Origin: Solirubrobacterales bacterium
Lineage (GTDB): Bacteria; Actinomycetota; Thermoleophilia; Solirubrobacterales; Solirubrobacteraceae
DNA length: 53,169 bases
NCBI GenBank assembly: GCA_027451345.1
Contig: DAIDJO010000085.1
Coordinates: 1-53,169, forward strand
Direction of reading: 5' to 3'
Shown: positions 43,470 to 53,169 of the stretch, piece by piece
How positions within the stretch are numbered: the first letter of the stretch is position 1
Layout: every line of letters begins with the position of its first letter
The notes under the pieces: generated by a model
The model's database searches: none
The model's input: the letters and a program-made list of their open reading frames with translations, nothing else
What the model was told of the DNA's origin: nothing
Made by a program: the position numbers and the translations under genes

Positions 43470-44825
43470 ATCAGCCAGCACATCCTCATCGCCGGCGGCG
43501 GCTTCGGCGGCTACTACACGGCCAAGCGGCTCGAGCGCCTGGCGCCGGCCGGCGCCAGGATCACGCTCGTCAACGACGTCAACTTCCTGATGTACGCGCC
43601 GCTGCTGCCGGGCGCGGCGGCGGGAACGCTCGACCCGCGCCACATCGTTGTGCCGTTGCGCGCGCACCTGCAGCGCACGGCCCTGCGGGTCGGGTACGTC
43701 GTGGGGGGCGATCCGGGCCGCGACACGCTGCGGGTGCAGATGATCTCCGGGGACATCAAGGAGTACCGCTACGACCACCTCGTCGTGGCGTTGGGCTCGG
43801 TGTCGCGGGTGATCCCGATCCCGGGCCTGGTCGAGCACGCGATCGGCTTCAAGACGATCGCCGACGCCACCGCCCTGCGCAACCGCATGGTCCGCCACTT
43901 CGAGCTCGCCGAGGGCCTCGATGACAAGGTGGCGCGCGCCGGCTACCTGAGCTTCGTGTTCGTCGGCGGCGGGTACGCCGGGCTCGAGGGGATCGCCGAG
44001 CTGGAGGGCTTCGCGCGGGACGCCCTGCGCCGCTACCCGCGCTGCCGGGAGACGGGTGTCCGCTTCGTGCTGATCGACGCCGCCCCGCGCGTGATGCCCG
44101 AGATCCAGCGCCAGCTCGCCGACTGGACGGTCGAGCTGCTCACCCGCCGTGGCGTGCAGTTCCGGCTCTCCACGACGGTCACGGAGGTCCGCCCGGACGC
44201 CGTCACCCTCTCCGACGGCGAGGTCATCCCGGCTCGCACGGTCGTGTGGACCGCCGGTGTGCGGGCCAGCCCGGTGGCCTCGAGCCTCGGCCTGCCGCTC
44301 GAGGGCGGGCGCATCGTCTGCGATCCGCACCTCCGCGTCCGGGGGTACGAGAACGTCTGGGCGATCGGTGACATCGCGGCGGTCCCGGATCCCGCCCAGC
44401 CGGGACGGCCGTGCCCGCCGACGGCGCAGCACGCGATCCGCCAGGGCAAGCTCCTGGGCGAGAACATCGTGCGGGTGATCGGGGGCCGGGAGCCTCGGCC
44501 GTTCACCTTCAAGACGCTCGGCGCGTTCGCCGATCTGGGGCGTCACCGGGCCGTGGCGAACCTGATGGGGCTGCGGGTGAAGGGCTTCCCGGCGTGGGCG
44601 ATCTGCCGCTTCTACCACCTCGCCTGGCTGCCGGGGCTCGACCGCAAGTCGCGCCTGATCGCCGACTGGTCGGTGGAGCTGCTGTTCCCGCGCGACCTCG
44701 CCGAGATGGGCCAGCTCGGGCATCCGCCACCGCTGGCGGTCTCGACTCAACCGTTGGACAACGCCGCGGGGTCGGATTCTGTCCAGGCGGATGGTGCGGC
44801 GGGGGCCTCCGGCGAGCATCCTTGA
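43470..44825 (+). CDS. ndh: Type II NADH:quinone oxidoreductase, probable ATC start
   Basis: NDH-2 passes electrons from NADH to quinone without pumping protons. The frame from 43470 gives 451 residues, the normal length, with the FAD motif at the very N-terminus (IAGGGFGGYY, GGGFGG at 9-14), the NADH motif VGGGYAGLEG (from 165) and GDIAAVPD near the end, then membrane-associated helices. No ATG, GTG or TTG exists in this frame between the prmA stop (43458) and the FAD motif. The codons are CGT, CCG, CTC, ATC, AGC, CAG. ATC 43470 is the best start; starting at ATG 43590 would delete the FAD site. A TAGCGT lies 6 nt upstream. Confidence 0.85.
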   Translation: MSQHILIAGGGFGGYYTAKRLERLAPAGARITLVNDVNFLMYAPLLPGAAAGTLDPRHIVVPLRAHLQRTALRVGYVVGGDPGRDTLRVQMISGDIKEYRYDHLVVALGSVSRVIPIPGLVEHAIGFKTIADATALRNRMVRHFELAEGLDDKVARAGYLSFVFVGGGYAGLEGIAELEGFARDALRRYPRCRETGVRFVLIDAAPRVMPEIQRQLADWTVELLTRRGVQFRLSTTVTEVRPDAVTLSDGEVIPARTVVWTAGVRASPVASSLGLPLEGGRIVCDPHLRVRGYENVWAIGDIAAVPDPAQPGRPCPPTAQHAIRQGKLLGENIVRVIGGREPRPFTFKTLGAFADLGRHRAVANLMGLRVKGFPAWAICRFYHLAWLPGLDRKSRLIADWSVELLFPRDLAEMGQLGHPPPLAVSTQPLDNAAGSDSVQADGAAGASGEHP

Positions 44826-44956
44826 GACGTGCGGTACGCAACGGGTAGGGCAACAGCCTCGACTCGGCAGAACGCCAGAGTTCTCTCTCCTCTCTCGAGT
44901 CGCCGGATCGAGGACACGCCCTGGAGTGTGGCTGCCCGTGCGCCGTCGGTGCCGGG

Positions 44957-44992
44957 CTGTGGGTCGGGTCCGGGGGTGGACCCGACCCACAG
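44957..44992 (+). terminator. Perfect 15-bp hairpin after ndh
   Basis: CTGTGGGTCGGGTCC (44957-44971) pairs exactly with GGACCCGACCCACAG (44978-44992) around a GGGGGT loop, about 130 nt after the ndh stop. It probably ends the hrcA-dnaJ-prmA-ndh transcript. There is no T-run. Confidence 0.75.
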
Positions 44993-45040
44993 GCGGCCGC
45001 GGCCACCCGCGGCCTGACCCGCGCCGTCGGGCGGCCGTCG

Positions 45041-45046
45041 TATCCT
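45041..45046 (+). promoter_or_regulatory. -10 element TATCCT for yqeY
   Basis: TATCCT ends 10 nt before the TTG at 45057. A GTG two codons further is also possible. There is no Shine-Dalgarno. Confidence 0.45.
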
Positions 45047-45056
45047 TAACCGTCAG

Positions 45057-45497
45057 TTGAACGTGCTCGAACAGGTGCGCGCGGACGTGGTTCACGCGAT
45101 GAAGGCAGGCGAGCGGGAGCTTGCCGCAGCCCTGCGCCTGCTCGTCTCCGAGTTGCAGCGGGACGCGAAGGAGGGGCCGGGGGACGAGCTGGCCGTCCTG
45201 CGCCGGGAGCACAAGCGCCGGCTGGAGGCGGCGACCCAGTTCGAGCGGGCGAATCGCCCCGACCTCGCCGATCGGGAGCAGGCCGAGGCGACGATGATCG
45301 CCCGCTACCTGCCGCCCGACCTCAGCGACGAGCAGCTCGAGCGGATCATCAGCGAGGCGATCGCCGAGACGGCGGCGACCGGTCCACGGGACATGGGGCC
45401 GGTGATGCGGGTGGTGAAGGACCGGGCCGGTGGCCTGGTCGACGGCAAGCGGGCGTCGGACGCGGTGCGAGCCGCGCTGTCGCGTGACCCTGTATAG
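45057..45497 (+). CDS. yqeY: GatB/YqeY domain protein
   Basis: The 146-residue protein matches the YqeY family, related to the C-terminal tail domain of GatB, which in the amidotransferase contacts tRNA. Its role as a stand-alone protein is unclear. Visible are VLEQVRADVVHAMKAGERE, ARYLPPDLSDEQLERIISEAI and DMGPVMRVVKDRAGGLVDGKRASDAV, all typical. The start is TTG 45057 (GTG 45063 is possible). phoH begins 7 nt after its stop. Confidence 0.9.
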   Translation: MNVLEQVRADVVHAMKAGERELAAALRLLVSELQRDAKEGPGDELAVLRREHKRRLEAATQFERANRPDLADREQAEATMIARYLPPDLSDEQLERIISEAIAETAATGPRDMGPVMRVVKDRAGGLVDGKRASDAVRAALSRDPV

Positions 45498-45504
45498 GAG
45501 ACGG

Positions 45505-46476
45505 ATGCGGACCCAGATCGAACTGGACAACACCGTCGCCGCCGAGCTGGCCGGCAGCGGTGACAGGATCCTGAGGAGCCTGATCGAGCACGCCGACTGC
45601 GACGTGTTCCTGCGGGGCAACCTGCTGACGCTCGAGGGGGAGCCGGCGGCGGTGCACGCCACCGAGGCGGTCGTGCGCGAGCTGAGCGACCTGGTGGCGC
45701 AGGGGCATGAGCTCGTGCCCGGCACGGTCGAGGCGGTCACCCACGCCCTCGACGAGCACGAGGACCCCGGCGCGATCCTGGAGGACGTGATCTGGCGGCA
45801 CCGGGCGACGAAGGTGGCCCCCAAGACCGTGCACCAGAAGCGCTACGTCGACTCGATCCGGCAGAACACCATCACCTTCGGCATCGGCCCGGCGGGCACC
45901 GGGAAGACGTTTCTGGCCGTCGCCCTGGCCGCCGTCGCCCTGCACCGGCGCGAGGTCAACCGGATCATCCTCACCCGTCCCGCGGTCGAGGCCGGCGAGC
46001 GGCTCGGCTTCCTGCCGGGCGACCTGATGGCGAAGGTCGACCCGTATCTGCGGCCGCTCTTCGACGCGCTCCACGACATGCTCGAGGCCGAGAAGGTCAG
46101 CCAGCACCTGGAGCGCGGGGTGATCGAGGTCGCCCCGCTCGCCTTCATGCGCGGGCGCACGCTCAACGACAGCTTCATCATCCTCGACGAGGCGCAGAAC
46201 ACCACGCCCGAGCAGATGAAGATGTTCCTGACGCGCCTGGGCTTCGGCTCGAAGGTCGTCGTCACCGGTGACATCACCCAGGTCGACCTGCCCCGCGATC
46301 AGGCCTCGGGGCTGAGCGCCGTGGCCGAGATCCTCGAGGGGGTCGAGGACATCGGCTTCGTGCGCTTCGGCGAGGAGGACGTCGTGCGCCACAAGTTGGT
46401 GCGGCGCATCGTCGCCGCCTACGACGAGCACGCCCAGCGCATGACGCCCGAGCTCCGTCCCGCCAAGCGGGCGTGA
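45505..46476 (+). CDS. phoH: PhoH-like ATPase (PhoH1/PhoL type)
   Basis: PhoH-like proteins are P-loop ATPases linked to RNA processing through their neighbours YbeY and Era. I choose ATG 45505 because AGGAG lies 4 nt upstream and the protein then begins MRTQIELDN with a KH-like N-terminal domain; the frame open from 45430 overlaps yqeY. The 323-residue protein has Walker A GPAGTGKT (128-135) and Walker B FIILDEAQNT. The stop overlaps the ybeY start. phoH-ybeY-era is a conserved rRNA-maturation cluster. Confidence 0.95.
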   Translation: MRTQIELDNTVAAELAGSGDRILRSLIEHADCDVFLRGNLLTLEGEPAAVHATEAVVRELSDLVAQGHELVPGTVEAVTHALDEHEDPGAILEDVIWRHRATKVAPKTVHQKRYVDSIRQNTITFGIGPAGTGKTFLAVALAAVALHRREVNRIILTRPAVEAGERLGFLPGDLMAKVDPYLRPLFDALHDMLEAEKVSQHLERGVIEVAPLAFMRGRTLNDSFIILDEAQNTTPEQMKMFLTRLGFGSKVVVTGDITQVDLPRDQASGLSAVAEILEGVEDIGFVRFGEEDVVRHKLVRRIVAAYDEHAQRMTPELRPAKRA

Positions 46477-46883
46477 TGTCGGCCAGCGGGCTCGATATCG
46501 AGGTGCTCGGGATCGACCTGCTCGTGCCCGACGCACCGACGGCCCTGGACGTCCGTGAGCTCTGCGTGCTGGCGCTCGCCTCGGCCGGCATCGACGAGGG
46601 GCACATGGCGGTCGAGTTCGTCGACGCCGAGCGGATCCGGGCGCTCAACCGCGACTATCGGGGGATCGACCGCCCGACCGACGTGCTCTCCTTCGGGGTG
46701 GACGAGGCGGGCGAGGCCGCGGGGCCGCGCGAGCTGGGGGACGTCGTCATCTGTCCCGAGCACACGAGCGACCTGCGCGAGGCGGTCGTGCACGGGACGC
46801 TGCACCTGACCGGAATGGACCACGAGGTCGATGATGGCCAGATGCTCGCGCTGCAGGCCGAGCTGATGCGCTGGGTCCGATGA
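46476..46883 (+). CDS. ybeY: Endoribonuclease YbeY
   Basis: YbeY is a metal-dependent RNase for 16S rRNA 3'-end maturation and ribosome quality control. The zinc-binding motif H-x3-H-x5-H is present as HGTLHLTGMDH. With ATG 46476 it has 135 residues; an in-frame GTG at 46473 would add one residue. NRDYRGIDRPTDVLSFG is the central family motif. The stop overlaps the era ATG. Confidence 0.96.
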   Translation: MSASGLDIEVLGIDLLVPDAPTALDVRELCVLALASAGIDEGHMAVEFVDAERIRALNRDYRGIDRPTDVLSFGVDEAGEAAGPRELGDVVICPEHTSDLREAVVHGTLHLTGMDHEVDDGQMLALQAELMRWVR

Positions 46884-47809
46884 GCGGGGGCGCGGACCTG
46901 CCCGTCGCGGGCCACGAGTCGGACGGGATCGCCACGCGGTCCGGCTTCATCGCCCTCGCGGGCCGGCCGAACGTCGGCAAGTCGACCCTCACCAACGCGC
47001 TGGTCGGCAGCAAGGTGGCGATCGTCTCCGACAAGCCGCAGACGACGCGTCGCGCGATCCGTGCCGTTGCCGGCGGGCCCGACTGGCAGCTGGTGCTCGT
47101 CGACCTGCCGGGCGTGCAGCGCCCGCGCGATGCGCTCACCGAGCGGATGCAGCGGCGCGTCGAGTCCGAGGTGGACGAGGCCGACGGCTGCCTGATGGTG
47201 GTCAACGCCGAACAGGGCGTCGGCCCCGGCGACCGCTTCATCGCCGCGCAGCTGCGGGGCGCGCGGGTGCCGATCGTGATCGCCGTCAACAAGGTGGACC
47301 GCATCGATCGAGCCAGGACTGCGGCTGTCCTGAAAGCTGCCGATGATCTGGGTATCGCCGAATCGATCTTCCCCATCTCCGCCCGCCGTGGCGAGGGCGT
47401 CGCGCCCCTGCTCGAGCATCTCGTCTCGCTGCTGCCGCGCGGGCCGTTCTACTTCGATCCGCGCCAGCGCTCCGATCAGACCGAGTCGGCGCTGCTGGCC
47501 GAGCTCGTCCGCGAGCAGGTGCTGATCCGCACGCGCGAGGAGGTGCCGCACGCCGTCGAGGTCGAGATCGCCGAGATCGAGGAGCACGACGGGCGCTTCC
47601 GGGTCGAGGCGGTCGTGCTCGTCGAGACGGAGTCGCAGAAGGGGATCCTGATCGGGTCCGGCGGACGGATGATCAAGGCCATCGGGACCGGGGCGCGCCG
47701 AGCCATCGAGCGCGAGCTCGGCGGCCACGTGCACCTCGCCCTGCAGGTGCGCGTGCGCCGACACTGGCGCGCCGACGAGCGCGTGCTGGATCGTCTCGGT
47801 ATCGAGTGA
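46880..47809 (+). CDS. era: GTPase Era
   Basis: Era binds the 3' end of 16S rRNA and helps 30S maturation. The 309-residue protein has G1 GRPNVGKS (28-35), a G3 DLPGVQ, G4 NKVD and a C-terminal KH domain with GSGGRMIKAIGTGARRAIE. The first 20 residues are an unconserved N-terminal extension. The ATG overlaps the ybeY stop. The central part (about 47316-47360) has locally higher AT content, which may be chance. Confidence 0.96.
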   Translation: MSGGADLPVAGHESDGIATRSGFIALAGRPNVGKSTLTNALVGSKVAIVSDKPQTTRRAIRAVAGGPDWQLVLVDLPGVQRPRDALTERMQRRVESEVDEADGCLMVVNAEQGVGPGDRFIAAQLRGARVPIVIAVNKVDRIDRARTAAVLKAADDLGIAESIFPISARRGEGVAPLLEHLVSLLPRGPFYFDPRQRSDQTESALLAELVREQVLIRTREEVPHAVEVEIAEIEEHDGRFRVEAVVLVETESQKGILIGSGGRMIKAIGTGARRAIERELGGHVHLALQVRVRRHWRADERVLDRLGIE

Positions 47810-47832
47810 CGGGCGTCGGACGGGAGTGAGGG

Positions 47833-49440
<1,608 letters not shown>

Positions 49441-49469
49441 CGGCGCCGTCCCCCCGGCGGCGGCCCCCA

Positions 49470-49475
49470 TAGACT
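49470..49475 (+). promoter_or_regulatory. -10 element TAGACT for hisIE, leaderless type
   Basis: TAGACT ends 7 nt before the GTG at 49483. It lies in the 42-nt gap after the GGDEF gene, which otherwise shows no structure. Confidence 0.5.
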
Positions 49476-49482
49476 CTGAGCC

Positions 49483-50088
49483 GTGCAGGCCCCAGAGGTG
49501 AGATTCGGCGTGGACGGGCTCGTCCCGTGCGTGGTGCAGGACTGGCGCAGCGGCGAGGTGCTGACGCTCGCCTACATGAACGCCGAGGCGCTCCGGCGCA
49601 CGGAGGAGACCGGCGAGGCGCACTTCTTCAGCCGATCCCGCCAGGAGCTCTGGCACAAGGGGGCCACGTCGGGGAACGTGCAGCGCGTGCGGGCGCTGCG
49701 CTATGACTGCGACGCCGACGCGCTCGTCGCGCTCGTGGAGCCCGCCGGTCCGGCCTGCCACACGGGGGAGCGCACCTGCTTTCACCGCGGTGATCTGACG
49801 CCGCGCGCGCCGTTCGAGGTGCTCCCGGAGCTCGAGCGCACCGTCGCCTCGCGCCGCTCCGCCGACCCGTCCGACTCCTACACCGCGGCGCTCCTGGCCG
49901 ACCCCGGCCACATCGGCGAGAAGGTGCAGGAGGAGGCCGAGGAGGTGGCGCGCGCGGCCCGCGAGGAGAGCGACGAGCGCGTCGCCAACGAGGCCGCCGA
50001 CGTGCTCTACCACCTCTCGGTGCTCCTCGCCAGCCGCTCGCTGACGCTCGCCGACGCGGCGAGGGTGCTGGATGAGCGCCGTCGCTGA
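49483..50088 (+). CDS. hisIE: Bifunctional phosphoribosyl-AMP cyclohydrolase / phosphoribosyl-ATP pyrophosphatase
   Basis: HisIE performs the second and third steps of histidine synthesis. The N-terminal HisI domain (1-105) has the metal motif YDCDADALV and the cysteine-rich [11 protein letters not shown]. The C-terminal HisE domain (about 125-201) has [20 protein letters not shown] and the EExxE-type metal motif within [10 protein letters not shown], then [14 protein letters not shown]. The 201-residue length fits the fused form. The last 17 nt overlap trpE, linking histidine and tryptophan genes in one apparent operon. Confidence 0.94.
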   Translation: MQAPEVRFGVDGLVPCVVQDWRSGEVLTLAYMNAEALRRTEETGEAHFFSRSRQELWHKGATSGNVQRVRALRYDCDADALVALVEPAGPACHTGERTCFHRGDLTPRAPFEVLPELERTVASRRSADPSDSYTAALLADPGHIGEKVQEEAEEVARAAREESDERVANEAADVLYHLSVLLASRSLTLADAARVLDERRR

Positions 50089-51475
50089 CCGCGTCCCGGT
50101 CGCGCAGACCTGGATCGAGGACACCGAGACCCCGGTCTCCGCGTTCCTGAAGCTGCGCGCCGCCGCCCCCGACGAGCCGGCCTTCCTGCTCGAATCGGCT
50201 GATCAGGGGCGCGTCGGGCGCTTCAGCTTCATCGGGTACCGCCCCCGCCGGGTGCTGCGCTGGTCCCTCGGTGACCCCGCCGACCCGTACGAGCTCGTCC
50301 AGCGGGAGCTCGATGCCGTCGGCACCCGGCAGCCCGAGGGCATCGAGCTGCCCTTCGGCGGCGGGGCCGTCGGCATGTTCGCCTACGACCTCGTGCGCAC
50401 CGTCGAGCCGCTCGGCGCGCCGAAACCGGACGAGCTCGGCCTGCCGGACCTCGCGCTGATGCTGACCGACACCCTCGTCGCCTTCGACCATCTCCGCCGC
50501 TCGATCACCGTCGTCGCCCACCCGAGCGACGACGCCGAGACCGCCCGCGGCAAGGTCGAGGCGATCCGGGAGATCCTGGCCGGGCCGCTGCCCCCTCCGA
50601 GGTCACCCGCGGCGTCCGGTCCCCGCGCGCTCCCGGAGCTCGTCTCGAACACGACGCGGGAGCAGTTCGAGGCGACCGTCGCCCGGATCGTCGAGTACAT
50701 CCACGCCGGCGACGCCTTCCAGGTGGTGCCGTCCCAGCGGTGGTCGGCGCCCGCCCCGGTCAGCGGCTTCTCGATCTACCGGGGGCTGCGGGCCGTCAAC
50801 CCGTCGCCGTACATGTACTACCTGCACTTCGGGGACTTCGAGATCGCCGGCGCGAGCCCGGAGCCGCTCGTGACGGTGGCCGGCCGGCGCGTCTGCACCA
50901 CGCCGATCGCCGGCACCCGTCCGCGCGGCGCCACCGCCGAGCAGGACGCGGAATTGGCCCGTGAGCTGCTCGCCGACGAGAAGGAGCGGTCCGAGCACGT
51001 CATGCTGGTGGACCTCGGCCGCAACGACCTCGGCCGGGTCTGCGAGTACGGCTCGGTCCGGGTCGAGGAGTTCATGGTCGTCGAGCACTACAGCCACGTG
51101 ATGCACATCGTCTCCAACGTCAGCGGCACCCTGCGCCCGGACGTGAGCGCCCTCGACGCGCTGCGCGCCGTGCTGCCCGCCGGCACCCTCTCCGGGGCGC
51201 CGAAGGTCCGCGCCATGCAGATCATCGACGAGCTCGAGCCGGTGAAGCGCGGCGGTTACGGCGGCGCGATCGGCTACGCGAGCTACGGCGGCGACCTTGA
51301 CACCTGCATCCACATCCGCACCGCCGTAATCAAGGACGGGATGGTCCACATCCAGGCGGGGGGCGGCACCGTCGCCGACGCCAAACCCGCCAACGAGTAC
51401 GAGGAATCGGTGAACAAGTCCCGCGCGCTGCGCGCCGCCATCGAGCTGGCCGTCGACCAACCGGGTTGGGAGTGA
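50072..51475 (+). CDS. trpE: Anthranilate synthase component I
   Basis: TrpE converts chorismate to anthranilate using ammonia supplied by TrpG. The 467-residue protein has the tryptophan feedback motif LLES (39-42) and a chorismate-binding C-terminal domain, with [23 protein letters not shown] and IRTAVIKDG. The start overlaps hisIE by 17 nt; trpG follows after 1 nt. No leader peptide rich in Trp is visible upstream, so attenuation is not evident. Confidence 0.97.
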   Translation: MSAVADRVPVAQTWIEDTETPVSAFLKLRAAAPDEPAFLLESADQGRVGRFSFIGYRPRRVLRWSLGDPADPYELVQRELDAVGTRQPEGIELPFGGGAVGMFAYDLVRTVEPLGAPKPDELGLPDLALMLTDTLVAFDHLRRSITVVAHPSDDAETARGKVEAIREILAGPLPPPRSPAASGPRALPELVSNTTREQFEATVARIVEYIHAGDAFQVVPSQRWSAPAPVSGFSIYRGLRAVNPSPYMYYLHFGDFEIAGASPEPLVTVAGRRVCTTPIAGTRPRGATAEQDAELARELLADEKERSEHVMLVDLGRNDLGRVCEYGSVRVEEFMVVEHYSHVMHIVSNVSGTLRPDVSALDALRAVLPAGTLSGAPKVRAMQIIDELEPVKRGGYGGAIGYASYGGDLDTCIHIRTAVIKDGMVHIQAGGGTVADAKPANEYEESVNKSRALRAAIELAVDQPGWE

Positions 51476-51476
51476 C

Positions 51477-52055
51477 GTGCGCATCCTCGTCATCGACAAC
51501 TACGACTCCTTCACCTACAACCTCGTCCAGTACCTGGGGGAGCTGCAGACGCCGCCGCACGAGATCGAGGTCGTCCGCAACGACCACGCGACCGTCGAGG
51601 AGCTGCTCGTGCGCGGGTATGACCGCGTGATCGTCTCCCCGGGCCCGTGCACCCCGAACGAGGCCGGCATCAGCCTCGAGGCCGTCCGCCGGTTCCCGCA
51701 GGCCCACATCCCGACGCTCGGGGTGTGCCTCGGCCACCAGGCGCTCGTCCAGGCCTGGGGCGGCAGCGTGGTCCGACACGAGCCGGTGCACGGCAAGACC
51801 TCGCGCATCGAGCACGACGGCCGCACGATCTTCACCGGGCTGCCCCAGCATCTGGAGGTCGGCCGCTATCACTCGCTGATCGCCGCCGAGCGGGACCTGC
51901 CCGAGGTGTTCGAGGTGAGCGCGACAGGGGACGGCGTGATCCAGGCGGTCCGCCACCGCGAGCTGCCGGCCGAGGGCGTGCAGTTCCACCCGGAGTCGGT
52001 CCTGACCGAGCATGGCCTCGACATGCTGCGCAACTTCCTGGAGGGCTCACGATGA
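51477..52055 (+). CDS. trpG: Anthranilate synthase component II (glutamine amidotransferase)
   Basis: TrpG releases ammonia from glutamine for TrpE. The 192-residue class I amidotransferase has the catalytic Cys84 in GVCLGHQAL and His171-Glu173 in GVQFHPES. The start is GTG 51477. It may also serve aminodeoxychorismate synthase (pabA), as in many bacteria; no pabB is in view. The stop overlaps the trpD ATG. Confidence 0.96.
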   Translation: MRILVIDNYDSFTYNLVQYLGELQTPPHEIEVVRNDHATVEELLVRGYDRVIVSPGPCTPNEAGISLEAVRRFPQAHIPTLGVCLGHQALVQAWGGSVVRHEPVHGKTSRIEHDGRTIFTGLPQHLEVGRYHSLIAAERDLPEVFEVSATGDGVIQAVRHRELPAEGVQFHPESVLTEHGLDMLRNFLEGSR

Positions 52056-53092
52056 GCGAACTGCTGACCCGCGCCATCGATCACCTCGCCGACGGGCAGG
52101 ACCTCACCGAGACCGACGCCGCCGAGGCGCTCGCCGAGATCATGGCGGGCGAGGCGACCGACATCGAGATCGCCGGCTTCCTGATCGCGCTGCGCGTGAA
52201 GGGGGAGACGGTCGAGGAGCTCGCCGGCCTCGCCCGCACGATGCGCGCGCTCGCCGCGTTCGTGCCCACCACCGGGGAGAACCTGCTCGACACCGCGGGC
52301 ACCGGCGGGGGGCGCACCACCTTCAACGTCTCCACCACGGCCGCGCTGATCGCCGCCGGCGCCGGCTGTTGCGTGGCCAAGCACGGCAGTCGCTCCTCGA
52401 CCGGGCTCTCCGGTTCGGCGGACGTGCTCGAGGCGCTCGGCGCGCGGATCGACCTCGATTCCTCCGCCGTCGGCCGCTGCATCGAGGAGGTCGGCTTCGG
52501 CTTCATGTTCGCGCCCTACCACCACCCGGCGAGCGCGCGTGTCGTCAGGGTGCGCAAGGATCTGAAGGTCCGCACGACCTTCAACTTCCTCGGCCCGCTC
52601 ACCAATCCGGCCGGCGCCCGGCGGCAGCTGCTCGGCGTCTCCGACATGGCCAAGCTGCCGAAGCTCGCGGGCGCGCTCGCCCTGCTCGGCACCGATCACG
52701 CGCTGCTCGTCTCCAGCGAGGACAGCCTCGACGAGCTGAGCATCTCGGCGCCGACGCGCGTGATCGAGGTGCGCGAGAGCGAGATCGAGGAGTACACCGT
52801 CATCCCCGAGCAGCTCGGCCTCGCCCGCCACCCGGCCGATTCCGTCCCCGGTGGCGATCCCGCCGAGAACGCCCGCATCGCCCGTGCGATCTTCGCCGGC
52901 GAGCCGGGCGCCGCCCGCGACCTCGCCGTGCTGAACGCCGGTGCGGCGATCTACGCCGGCGGGCGGGCCGACACCCTCGCCGAGGGCGTCCGCCTCGCCC
53001 AGGAGGCGATCGACAGCGGCGCCGCCGCCGCCAAGCTCGACGCGTTCGTCGCGCGCACCCAGGAGCTCGCCACGGGCGGGGGGGCCGCGTGA
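52052..53092 (+). CDS. trpD: Anthranilate phosphoribosyltransferase
   Basis: TrpD joins anthranilate to PRPP. ATG 52052 overlaps the trpG stop (ATGA) and gives 346 residues. PRPP contact motifs are GTGG within DTAGTGGGRTTFNVSTT (80-96) and KHGSRSSTGLSGSADVLEALG, read in two parts; the first serine of KHGSR replaces the usual Asn. The frame open further upstream is a shadow of trpG. Its stop overlaps the GTG of trpC. Confidence 0.97.
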   Translation: MSELLTRAIDHLADGQDLTETDAAEALAEIMAGEATDIEIAGFLIALRVKGETVEELAGLARTMRALAAFVPTTGENLLDTAGTGGGRTTFNVSTTAALIAAGAGCCVAKHGSRSSTGLSGSADVLEALGARIDLDSSAVGRCIEEVGFGFMFAPYHHPASARVVRVRKDLKVRTTFNFLGPLTNPAGARRQLLGVSDMAKLPKLAGALALLGTDHALLVSSEDSLDELSISAPTRVIEVRESEIEEYTVIPEQLGLARHPADSVPGGDPAENARIARAIFAGEPGAARDLAVLNAGAAIYAGGRADTLAEGVRLAQEAIDSGAAAAKLDAFVARTQELATGGGAA

Positions 53093-53169
53093 ACGTCCTC
53101 GAGGAGATCGTCGCCGACACCCGCCTCGCCGTCGCGCGCCGGGCGGCCGCCGTCCCCCTGCCCGCGCTG
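53089..53169 (+). CDS. trpC: Indole-3-glycerol phosphate synthase (3'-truncated by the window)
   Basis: Only the first 27 codons are present. GTG 53089 overlaps the trpD stop. The sequence NVLEEIVADTRLAVARRAAA matches the N-terminal helix of TrpC, which ring-closes the anthranilate ribulose phosphate intermediate to indole-glycerol phosphate. The order trpE-trpG-trpD-trpC supports the call despite the short length. Confidence 0.85.
   Translation, partial: MNVLEEIVADTRLAVARRAAAVPLPAL

Larger units (their letters stand above)
44826..45056. other. Structured intergenic region between ndh and yqeY
   Basis: These 231 nt contain no supported gene. A nested pair of stems, CGACTCG/CGAGTCG (44860-44866, 44896-44902) enclosing AGAAC/GTTCT (44869-44873, 44880-44884), is followed by a perfect 15-bp hairpin at 44957-44992. 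The yqeY promoter is at the end. A pyrimidine-rich tract, TTCTCTCTCCTCTCTC, lies between the two structures. Confidence 0.5.

Noticed and set aside
43590-44825. ndh starting at ATG 43590
   Set aside because: It would remove the first 40 residues, including the FAD-binding GGGFGG; the frame upstream is open and homologous.
44829-45017. 62-codon frame after ndh
   Set aside because: It spans the 15-bp hairpin and has no ribosome binding site or motif.
42507-45824. 1105-codon open frame on the minus strand
   Set aside because: It runs antisense through dnaJ, prmA, ndh and yqeY, all supported by family motifs. High GC removes stop codons from opposite frames; the translation is a low-complexity mix of R, E, G, H and D with no domain.

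Overview
This is a GC-rich, almost fully coding chromosomal window from a bacterium. The gene order points to the Actinomycetota: clpP-clpX-valS-folC-ndk, mreBCD-mrdA-rodA-rng-rplU-rpmA-obg-proB-proA-nadD-rsfS, leuS-holA-rpsT-lepA-hrcA-dnaJ and phoH-ybeY-era. A deep-branching, rod-shaped lineage such as the Thermoleophilia/Solirubrobacterales fits best. The evidence for that is a Rod system, leaderless-looking promoters, murJ beside envelope-sugar genes, and GTG/TTG starts. The taxon is an inference from layout and cannot be proved from the sequence alone.

Region by region: 1-6422 holds proteolysis (clpP, partial, and clpX), valS, folC, a 40-residue membrane peptide and a membrane zinc-ribbon protein. 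6490-13525 holds ndk, maf and the rod-shape operon mreB-mreC-mreD-mrdA-rodA, closed by a perfect hairpin. 13619-16528 holds RNase E/G and ribosomal proteins L21 and L27. 16579-21819 has mscL (reverse; with a zinc ribbon) diverging from obg, then proline synthesis (proB, proA), nadD and rsfS. 21898-25157 holds a regulated family II pyrophosphatase (reverse), an AIM24 protein and an unknown protein. 25451-27337 is a secreted four-module protein with a strongly basic helical tail, followed by tRNA-Ala(GGC). 27715-38707 runs leuS, holA, a BLUF blue-light receptor (reverse), rpsT (reverse), murJ, an O-antigen-ligase-like protein, a glycosyltransferase and lepA. 38786-44825 holds a 1-Cys peroxiredoxin (reverse), a HadA/HadB-like dehydratase pair, hrcA, dnaJ, prmA and a type II NADH dehydrogenase. 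45057-49440 holds yqeY, phoH, ybeY, era and a TPR-GGDEF diguanylate cyclase. 49483 to the end is hisIE-trpE-trpG-trpD-trpC (cut by the window edge).

Most genes are housekeeping. The less ordinary observations are these. At least thirteen genes carry a TAnnnT-type -10 hexamer only 6-10 nt before the start codon, which suggests widespread leaderless transcription. Two divergent gene pairs share overlapping -10 elements. The ndh gene has no ATG, GTG or TTG start available and probably starts at ATC. A BLUF photoreceptor carries an N-terminal beta-rich domain that may be PilZ-like. MscL carries a C-terminal zinc ribbon. PBP2 and RodA both carry extra cysteine pairs. The secreted tetramodular protein has no recognisable anchor.

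I see no CRISPR array, insertion sequence, prophage or integron. No stretch above 300 bases lacks a gene; the longest gene-free stretches (25158-25450, 44826-45056, 30259-30449) are described in entries below.
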